From Mycobacteriaceae bacterium (GTDB lineage Bacteria > Actinomycetota > Actinomycetes > Mycobacteriales > Mycobacteriaceae): a stretch of 64,000 nucleotides of DNA. Shown here in pieces: positions 38,301 to 46,287 of this stretch. Each line of letters begins with the position of its first letter. Position 1 is the stretch's first letter. The stretch lies in contig JAQYQB010000012.1 in NCBI GenBank assembly GCA_028726465.1, positions 248,001 to 312,000 of the forward strand, given 5' to 3'. Under the pieces are notes generated by a model, which was given only the letters and a program-made list of their open reading frames with translations, did no database searches and was not told the origin of the DNA. Made by a program: the position numbers and the translations under genes.

Positions 38301-38703
38301 GCACCGGCACGACCAGCGAGGTCAGCACCGCGCCCAGGACGATCTCGGTGACGAGGTTCGGGATCTGGTTGGCGGAGCTGAACGCCGTGCCGACGGCGGC
38401 GCCCAGGGTGGCGCCGATGAGCATCTGGCGGAGGAAGCCGGTGATACGCGACAGCAGCGTGGCGATGGCCATCGTGCCGGTCGCGCGCACGACGTCGCGG
38501 TCGCTGGTGGACTGCTCGGCGTTCTTGCCGCGCAGATCCGACTTGTCCTCCACCGGCTCCGCGGCCGGCACGTTCACCGGTTCGCGGCGGGTGGGCACGG
38601 GAGCCGGCGGCGACGCCGAAACGATCCGCCCGCGGAGGCCGGCGGGTTTCGGTTCTTCGTGCCTGGATTCTGATTCAGCCTCGCGGCCCTGCTGGTTGGT
38701 CAT
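35317..38703 (-). CDS. murJ: MurJ lipid II flippase fused to pseudokinase and extracytoplasmic domain
   Basis: MurJ moves lipid II across the membrane for peptidoglycan synthesis. Residues about 70-600 form the 14-15 helix MviN core (ATLLSRITGFLRQMLIGATLG; TAIMPRLSR). Near residue 655 a kinase-like domain begins (GRFRLLKDHGSVAGARFWQAR). The VAIK lysine is replaced (VALTFVDT), so it is a pseudokinase. A second membrane helix lies at about 939-966. The C-terminal ~165 residues outside resemble an F5/8-type carbohydrate-binding fold (DGDKSTRWST). The 1128-residue architecture matches mycobacterial MviN, whose pseudokinase recruits FhaA. It lies 18 bp after the DUF6049 gene. Confidence 0.95.
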   Translation of the reverse strand: MTNQQGREAESESRHEEPKPAGLRGRIVSASPPAPVPTRREPVNVPAAEPVEDKSDLRGKNAEQSTSDRDVVRATGTMAIATLLSRITGFLRQMLIGATLGAAVGTAFSSANQIPNLVTEIVLGAVLTSLVVPVLVRAEKEDSDRGEVFIRRLFTLAFSLLGVVTLLSVLFAPLLTELMLPEDSKANSIQAISFAYFLLPQIFFYGLFALSQAVLNTKNIFGPGAWAPVVNNIISISVLLMYRFLPGSLHPDAPSAVTDPHVILLGLGTTTGVVVQALILLPYLKKAGINMRPMWGLDERIKQFGSMAVAIIAYVAISQAGYVVTSRVAAHADAGAPLVYQNAWLLLQVPYGIIGVTLLTAIMPRLSRNAADGDVDGVVRDLTLSSKLTFIALIPIVIFMTAFGTPIARALFQYGSYGADSAEQLGLTISFSAFTLIPYALVLLHLRVFYAREEAWTPTFIIAGITFTKVVLTLLAPLVASTPEHVVILLGTANGFGFISGAVIGAFLLKRKLGSLGGKELSRTIVWATISGVVGVALTMAANWLVGLVLPDPMPSIFYLLRVIVFGLLFVVITGLVLSRSGLPEVQNLGRALHRIPGMARFIKVDNSQAIEVEEPELQEIQSVFTQDSFNSSPVPPPMSAGIVRGPRLVPGAPVSDGRFRLLKDHGSVAGARFWQAREQSTGRTVALTFVDTTNQAPFAPANPGQAARRSAAVARNTRKLGELGLTSVAPNIEVLSYRSGCLVVADWVAGTELKTVAASDGLDPHAVAHAMGYMVEDTATAHEAGVLMGLDHRDRIRISTDGVAVLAFPAVLSDAAESTDRESLSSALDMLVESTSPTPKVLRDIAADAGLSGEEVAGEVEQAYRELDAADADDKEDKQEALATAQGKTLAGIARRLYDFAPDDPEGDEALPVSQLPDDTPEETPEPTAGFGGRGYSGSGVLLIGVLATIFVVLMAALTTWVMSILGNNAENAPINTEAVKQAEPTLLSGPPLLLDAKSADTVPANKDAKELIDGDKSTRWSTEKAETGVVLSLEDPVQLRDVIIDQSGSSQATVEIYAVDSETFDPTNPQLEQLPQLANETLQGSRTSLDLKEKPEFYDGLLVWVSELPKNKKATLADIRVAGVPQ

Positions 38704-38721
38704 AGAAAAACTTAAGCTCTT

Positions 38722-40938
38722 TTACGTCTCTGATTTCTTCTTGCGCCCGACCTTAAAAAGAAGGGCCAAACCTACTGCGAGTGCAGCGGCGATGCCGATG
38801 CCATAGACACTGAGGATACCGGCTCGGGTCTGCACGGCGATACTTATTGGCTGCGAGATCATGTCGGATTCCGGGGTGGCCAGCCACAGCTCCATACGGA
38901 TGCGGTCGGTCTGCTCGGGAAGATCGGCGGTCATGTTCACCGTAATAGAGCCGGTGGCGGGGATCCGAACCCGCTCCGGCGTGTTCAGCCGGGCGTTATC
39001 CGGGCCCTGGTACTCCAGCGTGGCCTCCACCGGCAGCGGCAGGCCGTTTTCCGCCACGATGAGCAGCGGCGAGGACTCCGAGACGCGCGTGTAGACGTTG
39101 CCGGGCGGCAGCAGCGTGACCGAGGAGCGCAGCTCCTGCAGCGTGTTCGAGTTGGCGTCCAGGCGCCGGACGGAGGCCTCTTCCGACTCCTTAGTGGTCG
39201 GCAGGCTGGTCCGCCGGGTGGCCGAAAGCGCCGTGAGCAGATCGTGGCGCAGCGGCTGGGTAAAGCCGTAGCGGGTCAGCGCGATATGCGGATCGTTGAC
39301 CATGATCTTGGTCAGCTCGTCGGCGTACTTCGCCTGCTGCTTGATGCGCCCGGTCTGGGTGGCATCGAAAGCAGCCGGGTCCACGTAGGGGCTGCCAGCC
39401 GGCAGGCCCTGCTCCGCCGCCTCGTTGGTTTCCAGCGGCAGCGCGGAAACCGGCTTGGCACGCGCGGTGTGATCTACCAGCACGGCCTCGCCCGCGGCGA
39501 GCACCTGGTCGGCGGTGGCCGGCTCCAGGGTGGCGGGCAGCACGGCCAGGGTGTCGTCTTCCTGGGCGCCCAGCCGGAGGGCTGCGGCGGCGCTCAAGTC
39601 CCGCGCGAGGACGGAGTCCACCCGGTAGTCGTAGCGCAGCTCCGGGTTGGAATAGGCCGTGGTCTGCGGCCGCGTGCCGGTCTGGGCCAGCAGGCTACCC
39701 AGGGAGGGGTCGAAGGAAAGCGCCTGGCCGGCCCAGATGCTGTTGTTGGCCACCACGGCGGGCCGGCCGAGGTCCTCGGTCACGTAGCCCTTGCTGCCCA
39801 CCAGGGCGTTGCTGGCCAGCGGGCGGCCGGCCAGGCGCTCGATAATTTCGGCGCCGTGCGCGAAGGCCTCGTGATCGAGCCAGGCGTTGTCCACGCTGCG
39901 CACGGCCGAAGGATCCGCGTCCGCCCAGGGCATGGCCATAACGCAGTCGAGCTGCTTGATCTTGGCCAGCCACTGGCTGGCGGCCCTACTGCCCTGCCCG
40001 GACTCGCCGCGATAGTCCGCGTCCTCGTTGAACCACGAATCGCGCAGGCGCTTGGCCTGGTGCGCCACCGAGGGCCGGGAGTCATGGACGGTGTAGCCGT
40101 CCTCCATGCGCTCGACCACGCTGAGCAGCGCCGGGTCCAGCGCCGCGCAGGCCGCGCCCTGCAGGTCGTGGGACAGGTAGCTATCCACCAGGCGGTCCAG
40201 CCGTCCCCCGGGCGAGAGGGACTGGGCCAGGTGATCGGACTCCAGAATCAGCGATTGCCCGCCGGTATCCCCCGGCACGATGTCCACCGTGTCAGTAATC
40301 GGATAAATAACAGACAGGTCGTGGGGCTCGGAGTTCTCTGTCTCTTCTGTGTCTTCTGCGTCTTCGGCCGCGTCGCTTGGGGACTCCTCCCCCGGCTGCG
40401 GCGCGAGATCCAGCAGCGTGCGGTCCTCCGACAGGCTGACCGGTTCCCCGTCGCGGGTGCCGGTCAGCGTGTAGAGCAACGGGTAGATGCCGGCCTCGGT
40501 GATGGCCAAAGAGCCTTCGCCCTCCAGCCCGGTCGGGATCGTCAGGCTGACCTCCCGGGTCTCCCCGGGGCCCAGGGCCCCGGGGTTGGCGCTGGCGCCG
40601 AAATACGGGAAGGAGCCTTGGGCCAGCTGCGTGCGGGCCTCGGCGGTGGTGGCCACCGCATCCCCGCGCCGGGTGGTGACCTGCAGGTCGTCTACGGCCT
40701 GATCGGTCGGGTTGTGGATCCGGAAGCGCACGGTCAGCGTGTCGCCCACCTGGACCGGGCTGGCCTCGATGAGCTCGAGGTCCAGCTGGCCCGGCTGGCG
40801 CGCTTGGCCCCAGGCGGCGGAGTCAGCGTCCTGCGCGGTCGCGTCGGGGGTGGCCGCCGGGCCGCCGATGCTGATTCCGAGCGCCACGGCCAGGCAGGCG
40901 GTCGTACCGGCGGTCAGGCGGCGGAGTCGGCGTCCCAT
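38722..40938 (-). CDS. DUF6049 exported membrane-anchored protein
   Basis: A 738-residue protein with an N-terminal signal sequence (RRLRRLTAGTTACLAVALGISIGGPAATPDATA) and one C-terminal transmembrane helix (GILSVYGIGIAAALAVGLALLF) ending in basic KVGRKKKS. Most of it therefore lies outside the membrane. It corresponds to the conserved actinobacterial gene between mutT4 and murJ (Rv3909 in M. tuberculosis). The mature part starts with Ig-like beta segments (VGDTLTVRFRIHNPTDQAVDDL). Function unknown; constant linkage to murJ suggests a cell-wall role. ATG 40938 overlaps the mutT4 stop; an in-frame GTG lies 3 nt earlier. Confidence 0.85.
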   Translation of the reverse strand: MGRRLRRLTAGTTACLAVALGISIGGPAATPDATAQDADSAAWGQARQPGQLDLELIEASPVQVGDTLTVRFRIHNPTDQAVDDLQVTTRRGDAVATTAEARTQLAQGSFPYFGASANPGALGPGETREVSLTIPTGLEGEGSLAITEAGIYPLLYTLTGTRDGEPVSLSEDRTLLDLAPQPGEESPSDAAEDAEDTEETENSEPHDLSVIYPITDTVDIVPGDTGGQSLILESDHLAQSLSPGGRLDRLVDSYLSHDLQGAACAALDPALLSVVERMEDGYTVHDSRPSVAHQAKRLRDSWFNEDADYRGESGQGSRAASQWLAKIKQLDCVMAMPWADADPSAVRSVDNAWLDHEAFAHGAEIIERLAGRPLASNALVGSKGYVTEDLGRPAVVANNSIWAGQALSFDPSLGSLLAQTGTRPQTTAYSNPELRYDYRVDSVLARDLSAAAALRLGAQEDDTLAVLPATLEPATADQVLAAGEAVLVDHTARAKPVSALPLETNEAAEQGLPAGSPYVDPAAFDATQTGRIKQQAKYADELTKIMVNDPHIALTRYGFTQPLRHDLLTALSATRRTSLPTTKESEEASVRRLDANSNTLQELRSSVTLLPPGNVYTRVSESSPLLIVAENGLPLPVEATLEYQGPDNARLNTPERVRIPATGSITVNMTADLPEQTDRIRMELWLATPESDMISQPISIAVQTRAGILSVYGIGIAAALAVGLALLFKVGRKKKSET

Positions 40939-41711
40939 CACCGCGGCGTGGCCTTCCCGGCGGCTGCCTCCTGACGGGCCATGTCCGGCAGGATGTCGTG
41001 GGCAATGCGGGCCAGCTTGCGCTCGTCCGCGTAGGCCAAATGCTCGATGAGTTCGGAGACGGGGATCCAGGCCACCTCGGTGACCTCCGGGTCCTCGTCG
41101 TTGAGGATGCCGTCGACGAAGCGCAGCAGGTGGTGGTGCACCGTCTTGTGGATGCGTACCCCGTCGGAGACGAACCAGTAATCAATAGTGCCGAGATCGG
41201 CGAAGACCTCGCCGTGCACGCCGGTTTCCTCCCAGACTTCGCGCTCGGCGGTGGTGTGCCGCGGCTCCCCGGGCTCCACGTGGCCCTTCGGCATGGACCA
41301 CAGCAGGCGGCCGCGGCGGTCGAGCCGGCCGATCAGCGCCACGTAGATGCGGGTGAGATCCACCTCGCCGCCGTCGTGGACGGCCTCGGCGAGGCCGGAG
41401 ACCACCAGGCCGCCGGCCGAAGTCTCGTCCCGGGTGGTCATGTGGCTGGCCGCCGCCTGGCGCCGGGAGTTGTTGCCGCCGCGCCCGCCGCGGGACTTGG
41501 AATGGGTGCGGGTATTCTTGCCGCCCTTGCGGGCGTTGTTCGCGCGCCCGCCGCGGCGCGACTTGGCCCCGCCGCGCCGGCGCGAGCGGCCGCGGCCCCC
41601 GCGACGGGAGGAGCTGGAACCGCTCCCGCCTGCCGTGGCAGCCGCAGGCTCGCCGCCGGGCGCGGCGTTGGTGTTGCTGGCCTTCGGGCTGGCCTCGTTG
41701 TGGTTAGTCAT
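40938..41711 (-). CDS. mutT4: NUDIX hydrolase, MutT4-like, with Arg/Gly-rich N-terminus
   Basis: The Nudix box [23 protein letters not shown] (G-x5-E-x7-REVxEExG) lies near residues 143-165 in a domain that starts SAGGLVVSG, as in Ap4A or dNTP pyrophosphohydrolases. The first ~90 residues are low complexity, rich in Arg, Gly and Ser ([20 protein letters not shown]), and could bind nucleic acid. It starts the mutT4-DUF6049-murJ transcript. A minus-strand TACGAT (41720-41725) ends 8 nt before the ATG, suggesting a leaderless mRNA. Divergent pcnA is only 28 bp away. Confidence 0.92.
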   Translation of the reverse strand: MTNHNEASPKASNTNAAPGGEPAAATAGGSGSSSSRRGGRGRSRRRGGAKSRRGGRANNARKGGKNTRTHSKSRGGRGGNNSRRQAAASHMTTRDETSAGGLVVSGLAEAVHDGGEVDLTRIYVALIGRLDRRGRLLWSMPKGHVEPGEPRHTTAEREVWEETGVHGEVFADLGTIDYWFVSDGVRIHKTVHHHLLRFVDGILNDEDPEVTEVAWIPVSELIEHLAYADERKLARIAHDILPDMARQEAAAGKATPR

Positions 41712-41719
41712 CCTGGTTA

Positions 41720-41732
41720 ATCGTAGTAGACT
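41720..41732. promoter_or_regulatory. Back-to-back -10 hexamers for mutT4 and pcnA
   Basis: Minus-strand TACGAT (41720-41725, 8 nt before mutT4 ATG) and plus-strand TAGACT (41727-41732, 7 nt before pcnA GTG) are one base apart inside a 28-bp divergent spacer. Confidence 0.6.
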
Positions 41733-41739
41733 AACGTGC

Positions 41740-43176
41740 GTGAATTTTCAGGACACTCAGCTAATTGGCGTTATGGCGCGGGCAGAATCCGCGATTGCCC
41801 AACTCAGTGACCTGTTGAGCGGGCTCGTGGAGCGCTTCGCGCAGCGAGGCTTTCCGCTCTACCTGGTAGGTGGTTCCGTCCGGGACGCCCTTTTGGGGCG
41901 CCTGGGCAATGACCTCGACTTCACCACCCCAGCCCGCCCCGACGTCGTCCAGGAGATCTTGGAGGATTACGCCGAGAAGGTCTGGGACACCGGCATCGCC
42001 TTCGGCACCGTCTCCGCGGTCTACCGCGGCCAGCAGATCGAGATCACCACCTTCCGCGCGGACTCCTACGACGGCGACTCCCGCAACCCGGAGGTCGTCT
42101 ACGGCGACACCCTGGCCGGGGACCTAGTTCGCCGCGATTTCAAGATCAACGCCATGGCGGTCGAGCTCAAGGCCGACGGCGGCCGCGAATTCCACGATCC
42201 GCTGGGCGGCCTGGAGGATCTCGTCGCCGGGATCATCGACACCCCGGACGCGCCGGAGATCTCCTTCCACGACGATCCGCTGCGCATGCTGCGCGCCGCC
42301 CGCTTCGCCTCCCAGCTGGAATTCCACGTCGCCGACCGGGTCTTCGGCGCCATGCAGGACATGGCCGGCGAGATCCGGCGCATCACCGTCGAGCGCATCC
42401 GCGTCGAGCTGGACAAGCTGGTCGCCGGTACTGCGCCGTGGGTGGGCATCGACCTGCTGGTCGATACCGGGATCGCCGAGATCGTCATCCCCGAGATCCC
42501 CGCCATGTGCATGGCCCCGGACGAGCACGCCCAGCACAAGGACGTCTACGCCCATTCCCTGCAGGTCATGCGGCAGGCGATGGATCAGGAAGAGGACGGA
42601 CCCGACCTGGTCCTGCGCTGGGCGGCGCTGCTGCACGACTGCGGCAAGCCGGATACCCGGGACACCACCGGCGGCAAGGTGACCTTCCACCACCACGAGG
42701 TGGTCGGCGCGAAGCTGGTGCGCAAGCGCCTGCGCGCGCTGAAATTCCCGAAGGCCATGACTCAGGACATCGCGCAGCTGGTCTACCTGCACATGCGCTT
42801 CCACGGCTTCGGCGAGGGGCAGTGGACGGATTCCGCCGTGCGCCGCTACGTCACTGACGCCGGCGCGCTGCTGCCGCGCCTGCACAAGCTGGTGCGCGCG
42901 GACTGCACCACGCGCAACGAGCGCAAGGCGCGCCGCCTGCAGCGGACCTACGATCACCTGGAGGAACGCATCCAGGAGATCCAGGAGAAGGAAGACCTGG
43001 CCCGCGTGCGCCCGGACCTGGACGGCAACGAGATCATGGAGATCCTGGGGCTGCAGCCGGGGCCCGAGGTGGGCCGCGCGTGGTCGTTTATGAAGGAACT
43101 GCGCCTGGAGCAGGGCCCGCTGCCCCGCGAGGAAGCAATTGCAAAGCTACGTGCTTGGTGGGAGTCTGGTAGTTAA
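41740..43176 (+). CDS. pcnA: CCA tRNA nucleotidyltransferase / poly(A) polymerase family
   Basis: Adds CCA to tRNA 3' ends; this is needed because the tRNA genes here do not encode CCA. The class II head is [36 protein letters not shown] and [18 protein letters not shown] follow, then an HD-type domain [10 protein letters not shown]...[15 protein letters not shown] 41740 ([16 protein letters not shown]) is chosen because TAGACT ends 7 nt before it; 478 residues. yqgE follows with a TAATG overlap. Confidence 0.94.
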   Translation: MNFQDTQLIGVMARAESAIAQLSDLLSGLVERFAQRGFPLYLVGGSVRDALLGRLGNDLDFTTPARPDVVQEILEDYAEKVWDTGIAFGTVSAVYRGQQIEITTFRADSYDGDSRNPEVVYGDTLAGDLVRRDFKINAMAVELKADGGREFHDPLGGLEDLVAGIIDTPDAPEISFHDDPLRMLRAARFASQLEFHVADRVFGAMQDMAGEIRRITVERIRVELDKLVAGTAPWVGIDLLVDTGIAEIVIPEIPAMCMAPDEHAQHKDVYAHSLQVMRQAMDQEEDGPDLVLRWAALLHDCGKPDTRDTTGGKVTFHHHEVVGAKLVRKRLRALKFPKAMTQDIAQLVYLHMRFHGFGEGQWTDSAVRRYVTDAGALLPRLHKLVRADCTTRNERKARRLQRTYDHLEERIQEIQEKEDLARVRPDLDGNEIMEILGLQPGPEVGRAWSFMKELRLEQGPLPREEAIAKLRAWWESGS

Positions 43177-43772
43177 TGTACGCGGACCGACTATTTAATG
43201 CCCTCGAACGCAACGACCCGGAGCCCGGCCAACTGCTGGTCGCCGCCCCGGGCATGTTCTCTGCCGAGTTTGCCCGCTCGGTTATCCTCATCATCCAGCA
43301 CGACGACTACCTGACCTTCGGCGTGAACCTGACGACCCGCAGCGAGCTGGCGGTCTTCAACGTGCTGCCCGAATACCTGCCGGTGGTCGCCAAGCCGCAG
43401 GCCCTCTACATCGGCGGCCCGCTCAACCAGCAGTCCGTGGTGGGCCTGGGCATGACCAAGCAGGGCGTGCGCTTCGAGGATCACCCGCAGCTCAGCCGCC
43501 TGGCCCCGCGGCTGGCGCACGTGGACATGCGCGCCGACCCGGAGTTTTTGGCGCAGACCCTGGACGGGATGCGGCTGTTTGCCGGCTACGCCGAGTGGGC
43601 CCCGGGCCAGCTGCAGCAGGAGATCGACCGCGGCGACTGGTTCGTCGCCCCGGCCCTGGCCCATGACGTGTTGACTCCCGGCCCGGCCGACCTGTGGGCG
43701 GACGTGATGAAGCGCCAGCCGATGCCGCTGCCGCTGTATTCCACCTTCCCCGCCGACCTGGATGATAATTAG
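43176..43772 (+). CDS. YqgE/AlgH family (UPF0301) protein
   Basis: A 198-residue cytosolic protein of the YqgE/AlgH family. Visible motifs are GQLLVAAPGMFSAEFARSVILIIQHDD, GVNLTTRSELAVFNVLP, LYIGGPLNQQSVVGLGM and the late GYAEWAPGQLQQEIDRGDWFVAPA. The biochemical role of the family is not firmly known. Its ATG overlaps the pcnA stop by one base, so the two are co-translated. Confidence 0.93.
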   Translation: MYADRLFNALERNDPEPGQLLVAAPGMFSAEFARSVILIIQHDDYLTFGVNLTTRSELAVFNVLPEYLPVVAKPQALYIGGPLNQQSVVGLGMTKQGVRFEDHPQLSRLAPRLAHVDMRADPEFLAQTLDGMRLFAGYAEWAPGQLQQEIDRGDWFVAPALAHDVLTPGPADLWADVMKRQPMPLPLYSTFPADLDDN

Positions 43773-43816
43773 AATTTTTATCTCCATTCTCGGGGGCGGG
43801 TGGGCGTCGCCGCCGC

Positions 43817-43822
43817 TACGAT
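43817..43822 (+). promoter_or_regulatory. -10 hexamer of leaderless azlC
   Basis: TACGAT ends 6 nt before azlC ATG. There is no ribosome site in the gap. Confidence 0.6.
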
Positions 43823-43828
43823 AAGCGC

Positions 43829-44554
43829 ATGCACGCTGATGTTCGCCAGGGATTGAAGGACACCTGGACCGTAGCCTTGGGCCTGGTTCCCCTGGGCCTA
43901 GCCTTCGGTGTCCTGATCGTCCAAACCGGCTTCGACTGGTGGTGGGCGCCTATCTTTTCGATCGTCATCTATGCCGGCTCCATGGAGTTTTTGGCCATCA
44001 GCATGGTCACCTCCGGGGTCGGCCCGCTCTCGGCGGCGCTGACCGGCTTCATGGTCAACTTCCGCCATATCTTCTACGGGTTAAGCTTCCCCCGCCACCG
44101 CATCTCTTCGGTGGGCGGGAAGGTCTACTCCACCTACGCGCTGACGGACGAGACCTACGCGATCGTCTCGGCACTGCCCCACGACTCCGCCCTGACCGGG
44201 CGGCGGATACTTACCATCCAGCTCTTCGCCCAGTTCCTCTGGGTCGGCGGCGGCGTGGTGGGTGCGCTGGCGGGCCAGGCCATCCCGGACAACGTGCAGG
44301 GGATTGAATTCGCGCTGGTGGCCCTGTTTGTGGTGCTGGCGCTGGATTCCTTTCGCAACAACCCGGACTTTTCCCTGCCGGCGGTCGCCGCCTTGCTGGG
44401 CATAGTGGCGGTGGTTATCACGCCCAACCAGGTGCTGATGGTCGCGCTGATCGCCTATTTCCTTTTCCTGCTGGCGCGCGTGTATTCCCCGCGCTTCGAT
44501 GAACTCATCGAGTGGCGCCGCGGGCCCCACCGGGCACAGGGAGGTGAACGCTGA
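43829..44554 (+). CDS. azlC: AzlC-family branched-chain amino acid exporter, large subunit
   Basis: The large subunit of an AzlCD/BrnFE-type exporter of isoleucine, leucine, valine and possibly methionine. The AzlC signature GLVPLGLAFGVLIVQTGF with SIVIYAGSMEFLAISMV, and FMVNFRHIFYGLSFP, is present. At least six membrane helices follow over 241 residues. The stop overlaps the azlD start (TGATG). Corynebacterium glutamicum places an lrp regulator beside this pair; none is adjacent here. Confidence 0.95.
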   Translation: MHADVRQGLKDTWTVALGLVPLGLAFGVLIVQTGFDWWWAPIFSIVIYAGSMEFLAISMVTSGVGPLSAALTGFMVNFRHIFYGLSFPRHRISSVGGKVYSTYALTDETYAIVSALPHDSALTGRRILTIQLFAQFLWVGGGVVGALAGQAIPDNVQGIEFALVALFVVLALDSFRNNPDFSLPAVAALLGIVAVVITPNQVLMVALIAYFLFLLARVYSPRFDELIEWRRGPHRAQGGER

Positions 44555-44886
44555 TGCCAGCTGGCGTGAGCCTATCCATGATCCTGGCCGTGCTCATCCC
44601 GGTCTGCGTGGTCACGGTCCTGCTGCGGCAGATCCCCTTTAGCTTTGTTAAGGCGCTGCGCGGCAGCGATCTGGTCAGCGTTTTGGGCCGGACGATGCCG
44701 GTCGGCGTGATGGTGGTCTTGGTCGTCTACACCATCGTCGGGCAGTCCGCGGCCCCGGGCGGCATCCTGGCCGCCCTGCTGGGCGCGGCCGTCACCGCCG
44801 GCCTCCACCTGTGGCGGCGCGAGTCCGGGCTGTCCATCCTGGGCGGCACCGCCGTCTACATGGTGCTGGTGAACTTCGTCTTCTAG
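44554..44886 (+). CDS. azlD: AzlD-family exporter small subunit
   Basis: A 110-residue partner of AzlC with about four membrane helices (LSMILAVLIPVCVVTVLL, PVGVMVVLVVYTIVG, GGILAALLGAAVTAGLHLW, LGGTAVYMVLVNFVF). The AzlD pattern LLRQIPFSFVKALRGS is retained. It is translationally coupled to azlC and converges on the next gene, sharing CTAG stop bases at 44883-44886. Confidence 0.93.
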   Translation: MPAGVSLSMILAVLIPVCVVTVLLRQIPFSFVKALRGSDLVSVLGRTMPVGVMVVLVVYTIVGQSAAPGGILAALLGAAVTAGLHLWRRESGLSILGGTAVYMVLVNFVF

Positions 44887-45221
44887 AGCCCCGGAAAGCG
44901 CAGCTGCGCCTCGACCCAGAGGGACTCGAAATCCGCCGCGGCGAGGTACTCGGCGTCGATGTCCGGGTAGGACGCGTAGGTATCCGGGTGCGGCACGGTG
45001 CTGTTGGGCTTGTCGATGCTGCCGACGCGCTGGCTGCCGCTGACCGCGCCGGCGATCTGCCCGTCCGGGGTTTGTGCGATGAGTCGGTGGATGCGGCAGC
45101 TGCGGGCGTCGAGCTGCTGCATCTCGGCCACGTGGATGGCCGCGCCGGCGCCCGGGATGTGCAGCGTGGTCTTGACGTAGAGCAGCGCCTTGTCGCTCTC
45201 GGAGTTCTCTGCGGAAGTCAT
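44883..45221 (-). CDS. Small hypothetical protein, possibly DUF6881-like
   Basis: A 112-residue soluble protein starting MTSAENSESDKALLYVKTTLHIPGA. The order of segments (short beta strands, a central SQRVGSI, the C-terminal AADFESLWVEAQL) recalls the DUF6881 pattern, but I am not certain. ATG 45221 is chosen: a minus-strand TAGACT (45230-45235) ends 8 nt before it and there is no ribosome site. It shares its stop bases with azlD. Confidence 0.7.
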   Translation of the reverse strand: MTSAENSESDKALLYVKTTLHIPGAGAAIHVAEMQQLDARSCRIHRLIAQTPDGQIAGAVSGSQRVGSIDKPNSTVPHPDTYASYPDIDAEYLAAADFESLWVEAQLRFPGL

Positions 45222-45229
45222 GGCACCCA

Positions 45230-45235
45230 AGTCTA
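45230..45235 (-). promoter_or_regulatory. -10 hexamer of the 112-aa hypothetical gene
   Basis: Minus-strand TAGACT ends 8 nt before ATG 45221, a leaderless arrangement. Confidence 0.5.
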
Positions 45236-45255
45236 GTGCCTAGCCTTCCCGGTGT

Positions 45256-46233
45256 TTAACGCGCCTCGGCCGCGGGGTCTTGCCGGGCGTAGCGGGCGGC
45301 CAGCCACGAGCAGACCATCAGCTGGACCTGGTGGTAGATCATCAGCGGCAGGATCAGCAGCCCCAGCTGCCCGCCGCCGGTGGCGAAGATGACCGAGGCC
45401 ATCGGCAGGCCGGTGGCCAGGGACTTCTTCGAGCCGCAGAATTCGATGGCGATGACGTCGGGGCGTGCGAAACCCAGGCGCGCGCTCACCCAGCGGGTCA
45501 GCCACAACACGGCGCTGACCAGCACGACGGCGAAGACGATGAGGAATAGCAGCTGGCCCACCCCGATATCGGACCAGATCCCGCCGACCACGCCGGAGGA
45601 GAAGGCGGAGTAGACCACCATCGCGATGGAGCCGCGGTCGACCACCTTCGTGGCCTTGTGGGCGGCGAAGTTCTTCACCCAGCGGCGGGTCAGCTGGCCC
45701 AGGACGAAGGGCATGAGCAACAGGAGGGAAATCTCCAGAAAGACCGAGGAGTCGATGTGGATGCCGTGGCCGGCGCCCATGCACAGCATCACCAGCAGCG
45801 GGGTGAGGATGACTCCGGCGAGGTTAGACAGCGAGGCTGAGACGATGGCCCCCGCCACGTTGCCGCGCGCGATGGAGGTGAAGGCGACCGAGGACTGCAC
45901 CGTGGACGGGACCAGCGTCAGGTAGAGAATGCCCAGGTAGAGCTCGTCGCCCACGACGAAGGACAGGGGCCGCAGGGCCATGCCGATGAGCGGGTAAAGC
46001 ACGAAGGTAGCCGCCAGGATGGTCAGGTGGAGCCGCCAGTGCTGCAGGCCCGCGAGCGCCTCCCGGGTGGATAGTCGCGCGCCGTAGAGGAAGAAAAGCA
46101 GCGCGATCGCGATGTTGGTGAGTACCGCGAAGACCTCGGCGAACTGCCCTCGGGCGGGCAAGACGATCGCGATAAGGACCGCCGTGATGATCAGGACGAT
46201 GAGCGGATCTAGTCGGCGCAGTGCGTTGAGCAT
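45256..46233 (-). CDS. Bile acid:sodium symporter-like transporter (SBF-like)
   Basis: A 325-residue, roughly ten-helix membrane protein of the SBF-like group. Features are LLFFLYGARLSTREALAGLQHWRLH at the first inward loop, LVPSTVQSSVAFTSIARGNVAGAI (first crossover region), and FCGSKKSLATGLPMASVIF (second crossover with the Gly-Ser-Lys-Lys motif). The substrate is unknown; family members carry organic anions with sodium. A parS palindrome lies 39 bp upstream of its ATG. Confidence 0.9.
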   Translation of the reverse strand: MLNALRRLDPLIVLIITAVLIAIVLPARGQFAEVFAVLTNIAIALLFFLYGARLSTREALAGLQHWRLHLTILAATFVLYPLIGMALRPLSFVVGDELYLGILYLTLVPSTVQSSVAFTSIARGNVAGAIVSASLSNLAGVILTPLLVMLCMGAGHGIHIDSSVFLEISLLLLMPFVLGQLTRRWVKNFAAHKATKVVDRGSIAMVVYSAFSSGVVGGIWSDIGVGQLLFLIVFAVVLVSAVLWLTRWVSARLGFARPDVIAIEFCGSKKSLATGLPMASVIFATGGGQLGLLILPLMIYHQVQLMVCSWLAARYARQDPAAEAR

Positions 46234-46271
46234 GTACCGCAGTTTACGCCCCGCCTCCCCCTCGGCGGCGG

Positions 46272-46287
46272 GGTTTCACGTGAAACC
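46272..46287. promoter_or_regulatory. parS-type site 1
   Basis: GGTTTCACGTGAAACC is a perfect 16-bp palindrome matching the parS core GTTTCACGTGAAAC; only the outermost pair differs from the classical TGTTTCACGTGAAACA. It is intergenic. Confidence 0.85.
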
